DNA of 64,000 bases from Hyphomicrobiaceae bacterium (GTDB lineage: Bacteria; Pseudomonadota; Alphaproteobacteria; Rhizobiales; Hyphomicrobiaceae). The DNA is taken from NCBI GenBank assembly GCA_020442165.1, contig JAGRKV010000032.1, positions 1 to 64,000 on the forward strand, in the 5' to 3' direction. Below the pieces are notes generated by a model, which was given only the letters and a program-made list of their open reading frames with translations, had not been told where the DNA came from and made no database searches. The translations under genes and the position numbers were made by a program. Positions 8,349 to 16,930 of this stretch are shown piece after piece (within the stretch, counting starts at the first letter, position 1; every line of letters begins with the position of its first letter).

Positions 8349-9023
8349 ATGCTCACCCAACTGGACGGACCACGACTGATGCCGCGAACGGGCCGCGCCG
8401 ATGCCCTCGTCGTTCTGGTCCACGGCTATGGTGCCAATGGCGAGGATCTCATTGCACTGGGTGAGGCTTGGCGCCGGCTGCTGCCGACTGCAGCGTTTGT
8501 TGCGCCCAACGCACCAGAGTCTTTGCCATTCGAAGCCGTTGGCGGTTTCCAGTGGTTCGACCTGACGTTTCGCGATCCTGATGAACTCTGGCAGGGCTGC
8601 CAGCGGGCGGGGCCCATTCTCGACCGGTTCATTGATGCGGAGCTTGCGCGGCTCGGGCTCGATGCCACCCGTCTTGCCCTTGTGGGTTTCAGCCAAGGCA
8701 CGATGATGGCGCTGCATGTGGGGCTTCGGCGAGCGGCCACACCGCTGGCGATACTGGGCTATTCGGGGATTATTGCCGGGCCTGAGCATCTCAAGAACGA
8801 TCGCGAGGCCCGTGCCGGCGGCGATCAGCCGCCCGTGCTCCTGATCCATGGCGAGGATGATGCCGTGATCCCTGCCGAGGCACTTGGCTTCACAACAAAT
8901 GCGCTTGCCGAGGCTGGCATCGCATCGACCTGGCATCTTTCACCCGGCCTAGGCCACGGCATCGACGAGGAAGGGCTGAAGATGGGCGGCCACTTCCTGG
9001 CGCGAACGCTGAACGGTGGCTAA
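8349..9023 (+). CDS. Alpha/beta hydrolase of the carboxylesterase / acyl-protein thioesterase family
   Basis: The fold is read from VLVHGYGANGEDLIALG near the N terminus (oxyanion region), the nucleophile elbow GFSQGTMMAL (Ser near residue 117), LLIHGEDDAVIP carrying the acid, and GLGHGID with the catalytic histidine. At 224 residues it matches the phospholipase/carboxylesterase family (E. coli YpfH relatives). The natural ester is unknown. An AGGA ribosome site precedes the ATG. It follows the alkA-like gene closely. Confidence 0.85.
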   Translation: MLTQLDGPRLMPRTGRADALVVLVHGYGANGEDLIALGEAWRRLLPTAAFVAPNAPESLPFEAVGGFQWFDLTFRDPDELWQGCQRAGPILDRFIDAELARLGLDATRLALVGFSQGTMMALHVGLRRAATPLAILGYSGIIAGPEHLKNDREARAGGDQPPVLLIHGEDDAVIPAEALGFTTNALAEAGIASTWHLSPGLGHGIDEEGLKMGGHFLARTLNGG

Positions 9024-9161
9024 TCCACTGTGGTGTGTCTGGAATCCTTACAACATTCGGCTGTTTAAGGCCGCTACCCGGTTTCTTGCCGTGTCGTCTT
9101 CACAGAGCTGACATGCGCGGCTAGTATCCCGTCCGCTAATCACAGATCACAACTGTGATTC

Positions 9162-9752
9162 GTGAACTGGGACGCGACAGGACGCAGGATCGTGCTTGCT
9201 CATGCCACCGTGCCGGAAGCGTTTCCGGCCCTGGTTCTGAATGCCGACTTCCGGCCACTGAGCTACTATCCTTTGTCGCTCTGGAACTGGCAGGAAGCGG
9301 TCAAGGCCGTATTCCTGGATCGCGTCAACATCGTCTCCGAGTACGACCGCTTCGTGCGCAGCCCGACTTTCGAAATGCGGCTGCCGAGCGTCGTCTCGCT
9401 GAAGACCTACGTCAAACCGGCGCTTTACCCTGCTTTCACACGCTTCAACGTGTTCCTGCGCGATCGCTTCTCGTGCCAGTATTGCGGTTGCCGCGATGAC
9501 CTGACGTTCGATCACGTCATCCCGCGCTCTCGCGGCGGCATGACCCGCTGGGAGAACGTCGTCACCGCGTGCGCCCCATGCAATCTTGCCAAGGGCAATG
9601 CGATGCCACGCGATGCCGGCATGTACCCGATGCAGGCGCCGACACGGCCCACGGTGTTCGAATTGCATCGCAACGGCCGGCAATTCCCGCCCAACTACCT
9701 GCACGAGAGCTGGGTCGACTATCTTTATTGGGATACGGAACTCGAGCCTTGA
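9162..9752 (+). CDS. HNH endonuclease family protein
   Basis: A 196-residue protein with a classic HNH core: CQYCG (first zinc pair), LTFDHVIPRSRGG with the catalytic DH, WENVVTACAPCN with the second zinc pair, and NLAKGN. The N-terminal half (LNADFRPLSYYPLSLWNWQEAV) is the conserved region of the stand-alone HNH proteins common in alphaproteobacteria. It has no visible link to a phage or restriction system here; the role is unknown, probably nicking or repair. The GTG at 9162 is uncertain, since the palindrome ATCACA-AC-TGTGAT sits at 9146-9159 just before it; a GTG at 9192 is an alternative. Confidence 0.82.
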   Translation: MNWDATGRRIVLAHATVPEAFPALVLNADFRPLSYYPLSLWNWQEAVKAVFLDRVNIVSEYDRFVRSPTFEMRLPSVVSLKTYVKPALYPAFTRFNVFLRDRFSCQYCGCRDDLTFDHVIPRSRGGMTRWENVVTACAPCNLAKGNAMPRDAGMYPMQAPTRPTVFELHRNGRQFPPNYLHESWVDYLYWDTELEP

Positions 9753-9820
9753 GCTGTCTGGTTTTGTCACTCGCGTGATGCACTTTTCCGTCGCGCTGGT
9801 TTTGTTGCGTCAATACGAGC

Positions 9821-9850
9821 AAAAAAAATGGGGCACGACGCGCGTGCCCC
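9821..9850 (-). terminator. Rho-independent terminator of the small gene at 9905
   Basis: GGGGCACG at 9830-9837 pairs perfectly with CGTGCCCC at 9843-9850 around a 5-base loop. On the minus strand the stem is followed by A and then eight T residues (9821-9828). It ends transcription from the right; read from the left, the HNH gene would lack the T run. Confidence 0.85.
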
Positions 9851-9904
9851 TTCAGTCCGGCAGATCAGCAGAATTCAAAAATGCTCCGCGAGGGGTGCGC
9901 GGTG

Positions 9905-10126
9905 TCAGGCCGCGCGGCGCTGCGGCTTCATGCACAACACTTCGGCGACCAACTCGACAACCTTGTCCCAGCTGATGTCTTTGACTTCAGCGTCACGGCG
10001 GCGGATGCCGAAGGCCTGCAGCGCATCTCGCGGCGCGCCGCCATCGCGGAATACGCGAGCGCACGACTGGCGGGCGATGCCTAATGCCTGGTGCCAAGCC
10101 ATCGGATTGATGTGGTCGGGAATCAT
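9905..10126 (-). CDS. Small conserved-looking hypothetical protein, 73 residues
   Basis: The ATG at 10126 is preceded by a perfect AGGAGG eight bases away, and the gene ends before a strong intrinsic terminator, so this is a compact, well-expressed single-gene unit. The protein starts MIPDHINPMAWHQALGIARQ and contains a basic middle (CARVFRDGGAPRDAL) and an amphipathic C-terminal helix with two Val-Glu repeats. No signal peptide or membrane helix is visible. It is likely a small cytoplasmic helical protein; the family is not recognised. The frame extends upstream to 10264 but that part has no ribosome site. Confidence 0.7.
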   Translation of the reverse strand: MIPDHINPMAWHQALGIARQSCARVFRDGGAPRDALQAFGIRRRDAEVKDISWDKVVELVAEVLCMKPQRRAA

Positions 10127-11384
10127 GTACTGAGCCTCCTCTACATTGGACGGCGCCCGGGGGGGATGCGCGTCCCAAGACTTTTCTGGCTCCCGGTCCT
10201 GCCTCACAATTTTACGCGGGACTTTGGAGGCAAACGCGAACCCACCAGGAACCGATCTACGCATTTACAGTTACATCTTGCGGCACTTTCGACCGCTGCC
10301 GTTTCCGGCGTATCAGGCGGCAAGTACGCCCAGCATCACGGTAGCACTACGCGGAACCATGCAATGTGCCACCTCGGTTGAGGACTACTCCGACGCTAAA
10401 CGCACTTGCCTTCTCGTAGGAATGGCCGCATGGCGGCACGTTCCAGGAAACTTTCATCTCAGCCTCGGATCATTCGCCAGCCGGGGCGTTTGCTCCGTTG
10501 CGCGGCTCTCCTATGGGCCGCACGGATTCCAACACTACGCCAACGATGTCATACAGGCTTGACCACTGCGTCTCATCACGCTCCACGCTACACCTCACTC
10601 AAAATACGAAACTCGACCACGCAACTGCGACTGCACGCCGACAACCGTGTGACGTGACGCAACGCGACGCAACCACTCGACTGCTAGACTGGGAAAAGAA
10701 GACCGCAAGATCCGGGGGTGGACGAGCTGCTCGCTGCTACTGAAAACGCGCTGCCACGAGCGGCTCGCCTTGGATTTTGAAGGGATGTCTCGCGACACCC
10801 CTTTGATCGGGAGAGTCTTCCCTACGCAAACGCAACGGAACGCAACAGATACTTACGCAAGGCACAAACGCAGCACTCGAAAGCGGATAAACCCAATAAC
10901 GCGACACTCAGGACCAGGGACATCACAACGCACGGCCCGTGACGCCCACCTCATGCAACGCAACGCGGCCAAGGGAGAACAAATCCCGATACGCTGGCCT
11001 GCTACCTGGTACGCACCGGAGAAACGCATCCGGCTGGGCGGGAACGCTGCCCACAATTACGCGCGAGGCACTGACTGGTTCTCGCTGGTCCGGTCTCACG
11101 AGCAGCCGGGGCGCCTGCTACCCGAACTCAACTTGCCGGCGCGGCCCGTCCGCTCTGTCGTGTGTCGCGAACGAGGGAGAATAAACCGTGACATTTGGGC
11201 GACGGTTGGACTGAAGATAGGCTCGAGCAAGGAATTTTGCTTGACGGCACATGAATGAGCTTCTGTTCCGGCCGTTCAAACGGCGGAAACACGGTGTTTT
11301 GCGCGCATCAAAAATGCCGCGTGCGCATATCCCGAAAGGTTGTGGATAAAATTCTCCGCGCCCGAGGCCGGGGAATTTTCCCCC
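10127..11384. other. 1.26-kb stretch without a convincing gene
   Basis: No frame on either strand looks like a real protein; the longest (10770-11258, plus) is Arg/Thr/Asn-rich with no ribosome site. Composition differs from the neighbours: many A and C, and the motif ACGCAAC or GCAACGC recurs (about 10657-10675, 10826-10850 and 10953-10965). A hairpin AAGGGATGTC/GACACCCCTT lies near 10780-10804. A single perfect DnaA-box match, TGTGGATAA, is at 11341-11349, just after the 3' end of dsbB. An unrecognised RNA gene is possible; I see none of the common ones (tmRNA, 4.5S, RNase P). Confidence 0.5.
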
Positions 11385-11912
11385 TCAGCGCCGGTCGGCG
11401 GCCGCGAAGGCGGCCTTCAGCCCGACCGAGAACAGGAACAGGCAGACGAGCACGTTCCAGCCCGCGAAAGAGAGGCCAAGAATGCGGATCTGCGGCACGT
11501 CACAGCGCACGACGTTGGTCGTTTTCAATGCCTCGAGCAGACCGCCGGCATTCCCGGTCACATTCTGCTCGCCGCTGCAAGTGGCGGGGCCCGGCCAGAA
11601 CTTCCATTCGGCGCCTGCCTGATAGGCGCCAATTCCCGCGTTGGCGAGAAAAGCCAGTGCTATGGCGAAAAAGAGCAATGCGGCGAGCTTGGGCCTGTCG
11701 GCCGAAAGCAGGATGAGGGCCAGGAAGGTCGCCGGTATCGAAATGTAATACGCCCAGCGTTGCAACAGGCATAGCTCGCACGGCCGGAAGCCGCCGATGT
11801 GTTCAAAGCCCAGTGCGGCAAGGATCACGGCAAGCGCCGCAAACAGCAGCATCCCGCCCGCACGATATGCTTCGCTCCCGGTTATGCTCTTCACATGCGA
11901 TGCCACGTCCAA
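11385..11912 (-). CDS. dsbB: Disulfide bond formation protein DsbB
   Basis: DsbB reoxidises periplasmic DsbA and passes electrons to quinone in the inner membrane. The 175-residue protein has four membrane helices. Its first periplasmic loop carries Cys45-x-x-Cys48 in FRPCELCLLQRW, matching the PCxLCxxQR signature, and the second loop carries Cys112 and Cys137 (ATCSGE and VVRCDVP). All four redox cysteines are therefore present. The YqaA-type gene lies 72 bases upstream on the same strand, so the two are probably one transcript. No dsbA is in the window. Confidence 0.92.
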   Translation of the reverse strand: MDVASHVKSITGSEAYRAGGMLLFAALAVILAALGFEHIGGFRPCELCLLQRWAYYISIPATFLALILLSADRPKLAALLFFAIALAFLANAGIGAYQAGAEWKFWPGPATCSGEQNVTGNAGGLLEALKTTNVVRCDVPQIRILGLSFAGWNVLVCLFLFSVGLKAAFAAADRR

Positions 11913-11984
11913 ACTCCCTCACAGGTCACGGTGCCCGGCTCGACGCAGTTCCCGGTGCGATTAAAAGTCCGCCCGCCACCTTGG

Positions 11985-12596
11985 TCAGCAGTTCAACCAT
12001 TGGCCGGAACCTGCTGCGAACTTGAGGATGAAATAAAGACCAATCAAGATCGCCGCCGCAACTCCCGCGATCAAACCGAGGCGCTTTTCGATGAACCCCT
12101 TGATGGGTTCGCCATAGCGCTTGAGTGCCCAGGCCAGCGCGTAGAAGCGAGCGCCGCGCGCGAGCAGGCAGGATACGATGAAGAAGGCGAGACCGACCTG
12201 CACGACGCCTGAGAGGATGGTCACGACCTTTATGGGCGGCAGATGTGACAGCCCAGACGTGACGAGCAGAACCATCGTTGTCTCGCGGCCGGCGCAGGCG
12301 CGAAGTTGCTCGAACTCGGCCGTCTTGTTGTAAATCTCAAGTATCGGCTTGGCGAAGGCATCAAACGCATAGGCGCCCAGCAGATAACCTGCGATTCCTC
12401 CCGCTGTCGAAGCAAGCGTCGCCACCAGCGCATAACGGTAGGCGCGTTCGGGGCGGGCAAGCGCCATCGGCAGGAACAGAACATCGGCGGGAACGAGAAA
12501 AACCGAACTTTCGATAAAGGCGATGACCGCAAGCCAAACCTCCGCCGTTTTGCGGGCGGCCAGGGAAAGGGTCCAGTCGTAGAGTTTGCGCATCAT
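11985..12596 (-). CDS. YqaA-family (DedA/VTT-like) inner membrane protein
   Basis: The 203-residue protein has about five membrane helices and matches the YqaA branch of the VTT/DedA superfamily: an N-terminal WLAVIAFIESSVFLVPAD segment, the GGIAGYLLGAYAF helix with its glycine pattern, and the SGLSHLPPIKVVTILSG segment with the conserved PPIKV. VTT proteins are implicated in lipid scrambling and envelope homeostasis; the exact role of the YqaA group is not established. It starts at ATG and precedes dsbB, a pairing that suggests a shared envelope function. Confidence 0.82.
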   Translation of the reverse strand: MMRKLYDWTLSLAARKTAEVWLAVIAFIESSVFLVPADVLFLPMALARPERAYRYALVATLASTAGGIAGYLLGAYAFDAFAKPILEIYNKTAEFEQLRACAGRETTMVLLVTSGLSHLPPIKVVTILSGVVQVGLAFFIVSCLLARGARFYALAWALKRYGEPIKGFIEKRLGLIAGVAAAILIGLYFILKFAAGSGQWLNC

Positions 12597-12687
12597 CGTG
12601 AGGTATCTCGTTCAAGCCAGATTGCCGTGCGATTGTGCAGACCGCGAAAGCGCTGGCGCGGCGTCCGCCAGCGGGCTCGGTCTTGTA

Positions 12688-12790
12688 GAGCGCGTTCATC
12701 TCCGATGGAATCGGGAACGCGCTCTGTCCTTTTGTTACGGGCATGTTTTCCATGCTGAACCGCTACTCACTTCAGCTAGATGTGCCCTAG
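12688..12790. repeat. Palindromic repeat family 1, copy B (two-hairpin form)
   Basis: This copy shows the full element. The first hairpin is GAGCGCGTTC (12688-12697) with GAACGCGCTC (12715-12724). The second, from 12740, is GGGCATGTTTTCCATGCTGAA...TTCAGCTAGATGTGCCC. It ends in CCCTAG at 12785-12790, eight bases before the hemW stop codon, and lies between hemW and the YqaA-type gene. The hairpin could also act as a transcript-end structure, but there is no T run. Confidence 0.75.
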
Positions 12791-12798
12791 ACGAAAAT

Positions 12799-14025
12799 TC
12801 ACACGACAGGAAGATGCCCGAATGGCACCGGCGACAGACCTTGCGATACGCGCGTTACGATCCAGTCAAGGACAATGCGCCCTGCTGGTGTTGTGCTGAT
12901 CCTGTCGCGCCTGGGGGAGGCGACCAAAAGACCCTGCGATTCCAATTCCGCGATGACCTGCCAGTCCGGGCGATGATTGGTCAATGCTTGCAGGCGCCTC
13001 AGATCGACGCCCTCTGCGATGCGCAGGCCCATCAGCAGCATCTCGTCTGCCTGTTCGGCGGCGGAGAGTTGCGTCTGCTCGATGAAGCCGTGGCCATGCC
13101 GTTCGACGGCGTCGCGCCAGGCTTCGGGATTGCGCTCCGTGGCGGTTGCGATCGAAGCATCGTCACTGGCACGTCGGAGGCGTCCATGCGCGCCGGCGCC
13201 GATACCAACATAGGGGCCGTAACGCCAATACGTCAGATTGTGTCGGCTCTCCGCACCTGCGCGCGCGTGATTTGAGATCTCGTAGGCGGGCCATCCCGCA
13301 GCTTCGGTCATCTCCTGCGTCAGCTCATAGAGCGCGTGCGCCTGTTCGGGATCGGGTATCACCAGGCGACCTGCCTTATGCAGCGTGGAATAGGGCGTGC
13401 CGTCCTCAATGGTGAGCTGATAGAGAGACAGGTGCTCGCCAGCCATTGCCAGAGCTTCACCCAGTTCTTCACGCCATGCCTCGATCGACTGGCCGGGACG
13501 CGCGTAGATCAAATCGAAACTTGAGCGCTCGAATGTCCTTTGCGCGATGGCTAGCGCCGTCTTGGCCTCCTCGACGGTGTGGATGCGGCCCAGCCGGCGC
13601 AAGTCGCCATCGTTGAGTGCCTGGAGTCCCAAGGACACGCGGTTCACACCCGCCGTTCGATATCCGGCGAACCGCCCAGCCTCGACACTTCCGGGGTTGG
13701 CCTCCAGCGTTATCTCGGCATCCGCAGCGATGTGCCAGTTCGCGGCCACATGATCTAGAGTTGCCGCAACTGTTTCTGGCTGCATGAGCGATGGCGTTCC
13801 GCCGCCCAGAAAGATGCTGGTGACGACGGCGTCGCGCCCGGAAATCTCCGCGCAATACTCAAGCTCGCTTCGATATGCGGCCACCATGCGCGCCTCGTCC
13901 ACGCCCTTCATGCGGACGTGGCTGTTGAAGTCGCAGTAAGGGCATTTCTGCGCACAGAACGGCCAGTGTATGTAGATGCCGAAACCTGGCGCCTGCGCTG
14001 ACACCCTTTTGCCCCCTTGAGCCAT
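12799..14025 (-). CDS. hemW: Radical SAM heme chaperone HemW
   Basis: HemW (earlier annotated as an oxygen-independent coproporphyrinogen oxidase) delivers heme to membrane enzymes. The radical-SAM cluster motif is Cys24-x3-Cys28-x2-Cys31 in YIHWPFCAQKCPYCDFN, with the extra HemN-type Cys-less FNS that marks the chaperone branch. GGGTPSLM and the C-terminal HemN_C-type winged helix (MGLRIAEGVDLRRL) follow. At 408 residues the length is right. Starts are uncertain: a TTG at 14064, ATG at 14025 (chosen) or a GTG at 14004 with an AAGGGGG ribosome site. In relatives it usually follows rdgB directly; here a TadG-like gene separates them. Confidence 0.9.
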   Translation of the reverse strand: MAQGGKRVSAQAPGFGIYIHWPFCAQKCPYCDFNSHVRMKGVDEARMVAAYRSELEYCAEISGRDAVVTSIFLGGGTPSLMQPETVAATLDHVAANWHIAADAEITLEANPGSVEAGRFAGYRTAGVNRVSLGLQALNDGDLRRLGRIHTVEEAKTALAIAQRTFERSSFDLIYARPGQSIEAWREELGEALAMAGEHLSLYQLTIEDGTPYSTLHKAGRLVIPDPEQAHALYELTQEMTEAAGWPAYEISNHARAGAESRHNLTYWRYGPYVGIGAGAHGRLRRASDDASIATATERNPEAWRDAVERHGHGFIEQTQLSAAEQADEMLLMGLRIAEGVDLRRLQALTNHRPDWQVIAELESQGLLVASPRRDRISTTPAGRIVLDWIVTRVSQGLSPVPFGHLPVV

Positions 14026-14127
14026 GAACGGGAGACACATCCCGCATGTCGCAGCCGAACGCAAGAGTTTGCATCTCCGGCATGGTGTGTGTGCTTCAGC
14101 AGTAGGGATTTGCCTGCATCAAACTGA

Positions 14128-14159
14128 ATGGCGGCACTACCGCAAGGCAGCGCCGCCAT
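14128..14159 (-). terminator. Hairpin between tadG-like gene and hemW
   Basis: ATGGCGGC at 14128-14135 pairs with GCCGCCAT at 14152-14159 around a 16-base loop. It lies just downstream of the TadG-like gene. There is no T run on either strand, so it may be an mRNA-stabilising structure or a weak terminator rather than a classic one. Confidence 0.35.
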
Positions 14160-14203
14160 GATTCTGGGTGGTCATACCCAAAGCTGCAAGACTGACTACT
14201 TTG

Positions 14204-15586
14204 TCATTCGATCAGCGTGATGAACCGTCCCATGGTCATCCGGCCTGGGATTGCCGTCATTGTCACGGAAGCCGGATCACCTCCTGCACGAATTGTCAGC
14301 GAGCCGTTGCCATCGACCTCGACCGTATCCGAGACCATCGAGAAGTATGCCGATCCGCCGTTGATCGTGCCATTGCCCGTGATAAGGGTCTTCGATTGCG
14401 GCGTGTACCAGTTGCCGACCATTTCAATGTTGCCGCCACCGGTGATCGTGTGCTGGTTGCCCGAAGTGCTGGAGCCATTATAACCAGAAACGCTGGGCTG
14501 AATGACCGCCATCGACGCCGTGAGACCTGTCGTCGGAGCCGTCAGCAGAAGATTGCCGTTGCCCTGCATGTCGATGTAGCCGTTCTCCTGGCCAGACATC
14601 CAACTGCTGTCACCGAAGATTATGGTCGTGCCCTGTCTTGCGTCGAGAGTAGCGTTCGCATTGATGTGGAGCTCACCGAAAATCAGGTAGATTCCGGGGC
14701 CGAGTGTGACCGTTTTATTGGAGCGAATGTCGAGGCCACCGCAGAATGTGTAGATGCTATTGCCGGCGTTGAATGTCACGTTTTGCTTGGCGACGTAGTC
14801 GGTTTGCATGCAGGGGCCGGGAACGGTGTAGCCTGCCGTCGACAGGGCGCTTTTCGTGAACCTGTTCTCATACGGGTCGTCCTGCTGATCGCATTTCGTA
14901 TAGGGTTTCGGCGTGAACCCGTCACCTGACGAGCCGCCTGCCGAACAAAATGCAGTCGCCTCCATCGTCGCGCTACCGCCAGTTACGAGACCAGTGGTGC
15001 TAGTCGAATTCGAGAGGACAGCGCAGTTTGTTGCGAATACTTCTCCCGAGCCCCACGCCTTCACAGCCTCCGACGCCGTTGGGTTGAGCCCGAGCAAGCA
15101 CATCGGGATGGGCTCACCCGCCATTCGCGACTTGGCCTCAGCCTTCACGTCGAACTTTTCGAACACCAGCTTCGCAAACGTCGCGGGGACTTCCGCGCTG
15201 ACTTTCACCTGAAGCGTATTGTTGTTTTCCTGCGCTTCGGTCAGGATGTTCTTCATATAGCGTAGCGCAGCATTCTGACTCAGGTAATCTATCGCTACCT
15301 GTTTTGCCGTCTTGCGTTCGTCCTGAGAGATCGTACCCCCGGAACTCGTGTTTGTTCCCGACGTCGGCTCGTTGGCTTTGTAGATTGCGGCGGCGAGAGT
15401 CGCCGCATCCACCGCCTCTTGCAGATCCCGGTCTGCCGAGAGCGCACGGCTGTAGTCGACTGCAAGCCCGACGAATAGAACCATCGGAATGGCCAACAGG
15501 CCAAACATGACCGCTACCGTGCCTTGCTGGTCCTTGTGGAACCGGCCAAGTGACTTCAAAGTGTTTGACTGCATGGATGAATGCAT
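14204..15586 (-). CDS. TadE/TadG-like pilus-assembly protein
   Basis: The 460-residue protein begins with a short basic leader and a single membrane helix in the Tad pseudopilin-like arrangement (QQGTVAVMFGLLAIPMVLF, then GLAVDYSRALSADRDLQ, then AVDAATLAAA). This is the N-terminal signature of TadG-type proteins linked to Flp pili. The extracytoplasmic part is rich in Gly, Ser, Thr and Asn, with repeated beta-strand patterns (a possible beta-helix around residues 290-430) and several cysteines. No tad operon genes flank it, so it is an orphan copy lodged between rdgB and hemW. A GGCGGA site precedes the ATG; an ATG four codons later is also possible. Confidence 0.78.
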   Translation of the reverse strand: MHSSMQSNTLKSLGRFHKDQQGTVAVMFGLLAIPMVLFVGLAVDYSRALSADRDLQEAVDAATLAAAIYKANEPTSGTNTSSGGTISQDERKTAKQVAIDYLSQNAALRYMKNILTEAQENNNTLQVKVSAEVPATFAKLVFEKFDVKAEAKSRMAGEPIPMCLLGLNPTASEAVKAWGSGEVFATNCAVLSNSTSTTGLVTGGSATMEATAFCSAGGSSGDGFTPKPYTKCDQQDDPYENRFTKSALSTAGYTVPGPCMQTDYVAKQNVTFNAGNSIYTFCGGLDIRSNKTVTLGPGIYLIFGELHINANATLDARQGTTIIFGDSSWMSGQENGYIDMQGNGNLLLTAPTTGLTASMAVIQPSVSGYNGSSTSGNQHTITGGGNIEMVGNWYTPQSKTLITGNGTINGGSAYFSMVSDTVEVDGNGSLTIRAGGDPASVTMTAIPGRMTMGRFITLIE

Positions 15587-16033
15587 GGATTTCCGCCCGG
15601 CACATGTGTGACGAAGAACTGATCCAGCAATCTGATCTAAAACTGTTGCGAACCTGTTCGCGAAACAGCGTCATTTTTTCAAATTTATTCGCGTTAAATT
15701 TCCATATTGCGCCAAGAATTCGTTTACTATTCGGGCGACGGACAGAATCAACCGAAAATCAACACTTGCTCGCCCGGCGGCCGCCCTTCCACATAATACA
15801 TTGTTTCTATTATGTTTTTTGCTGCTTGCGTAGACTGTGCCTGTGGGCGGAGCTCCCCGGCAGACGTCGTCAAATGCGAATTTGCCGAAATTTGAGGGCG
15901 CATTCAGCAGCATTTTATCGAAACTATTATTGGCATGCTGCGGGATTGGGAAAGGCAATTTTAAAAACAGTTCGAGAGATACGAATCTGGCTGACACCCC
16001 GTAAGCGATTAATTCACGCGGCTGCCATCACCT
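15587..16033. other. AT-richer intergenic region upstream of the TadG-like gene
   Basis: About 450 bases with no convincing gene. The stretch is clearly AT-richer than its surroundings (for example around 15670-15720 and 15795-15830), which fits a promoter region for the minus-strand TadG-like gene or recently arrived DNA. A 108-codon open frame on the minus strand (15671-15997) has no ribosome site and no recognisable family. I see no strong hairpin here. Confidence 0.5.
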
Positions 16034-16930
16034 TCAGGCATTCTTGAGCCTGCCCGTGGCGGCAAGCAAGGCCTTGGCCAACAAGCGCCAGCGCATTTCC
16101 TCGGAACAATCAGTATCGCCCAGCCACTCGCGCACGCGCTGCAGCGCCGGAGCGACGCACGTTCCTTCTTTCGCCGCTGTGGCGTCCGCCGCAACATCCG
16201 CTGCGAGGTTGGCGATGAAGCGTGACAACTCGGCCTGCGTTGAAAGGTTGGCTGCGGCTGCATTGAGCGCTTCGATCTCCATCGCGCGGGATGGCTTTGC
16301 CGGGCCGGTCTGAATTCCGGCGAGGCATGCCGCCTTGAATGCCGCAAAAGCGCGTGTGCGATGGGAGATGGCGTATTTCTCGTCCGGCTCCATCTCGCCG
16401 AATGTCTCGGTGGCGCCTTCGGCCTGGAACATCGGATCGTAGCCGAAGCCGTTGCCGCCGCGTGGCGGCCACACAAGGTTGCCGAAAACCTTGCCTTCAT
16501 AGGTCTCGTTGCTGCCATCCGGCCAGGCGAGGCAGAGTACGGAAATGAAGTTGGCGCGCGGCCCGGCGGCATCCCACCCGCCGCGCATAGAAATCTCATC
16601 AGCGACCTTCTGCATGGCAATCGAGAAATCCTTCGACGGCCCGGCCCAGCGCGCCGAATAGATGCCCGGTGCACCGTTCAAGATCTCAACCTGCAGCCCG
16701 GAATCATCCGCCAGTGCCGGCAGGCCCGAGGCCTTCGCAGCCGCAACCGCTTTCAGCCGCGCATTGCCGGCAAACGTGCGTTCCGTCTCCTCAGGCTCGG
16801 GAAGCCCCAGCGTCGCCGCTGAGATCGCTTCAAGACCATAGGGCGCGATCAGCTGGTGGATCTCCCAGGCCTTGCCCGGGTTGTGGCTGGCGACGACGAG
16901 CTTGTCGCCCGATGCGAGACGGTTTGTCAT
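16034..16930 (-). CDS. rdgB: RdgB/HAM1 non-canonical purine NTP pyrophosphatase with an extra C-terminal domain
   Basis: RdgB hydrolyses dITP, ITP and XTP to monophosphates so that they are not built into DNA. Motifs: [13 protein letters not shown] at the N terminus (S/T-x-N-x-x-K), [38 protein letters not shown] and [11 protein letters not shown]. The catalytic domain ends near residue 215; typical proteins stop there, but this one continues for about 80 residues of helical, alanine-rich sequence with three cysteines. The ATG at 16930 shares a base with the VOC gene's stop (TGATG), so the two are translationally coupled. Confidence 0.9.
   Translation of the reverse strand: MTNRLASGDKLVVASHNPGKAWEIHQLIAPYGLEAISAATLGLPEPEETERTFAGNARLKAVAAAKASGLPALADDSGLQVEILNGAPGIYSARWAGPSKDFSIAMQKVADEISMRGGWDAAGPRANFISVLCLAWPDGSNETYEGKVFGNLVWPPRGGNGFGYDPMFQAEGATETFGEMEPDEKYAISHRTRAFAAFKAACLAGIQTGPAKPSRAMEIEALNAAAANLSTQAELSRFIANLAADVAADATAAKEGTCVAPALQRVREWLGDTDCSEEMRWRLLAKALLAATGRLKNA

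Noticed and set aside
8073..8936. A 287-codon minus-strand frame across the glycosylase and esterase genes
   Set aside because: Spans two real genes in antisense, composition of a shadow frame.
9146..9159. ATCACA-AC-TGTGAT palindrome as a CRP/FNR site
   Set aside because: The arms face the wrong way and the spacing differs from TGTGA-N6-TCACA; kept only as a remark on the start of the HNH gene.
10770..11258. A 162-codon frame in the gene-free stretch
   Set aside because: Arg/Thr/Asn-rich, no ribosome site, no recognisable domain; left as part of the unassigned region.
11341..11349. TGTGGATAA, a perfect DnaA box
   Set aside because: One such 9-mer is expected about every 130 kb on both strands by chance; no cluster of boxes, AT-rich unwinding region or origin-linked genes are near, so not called an origin.
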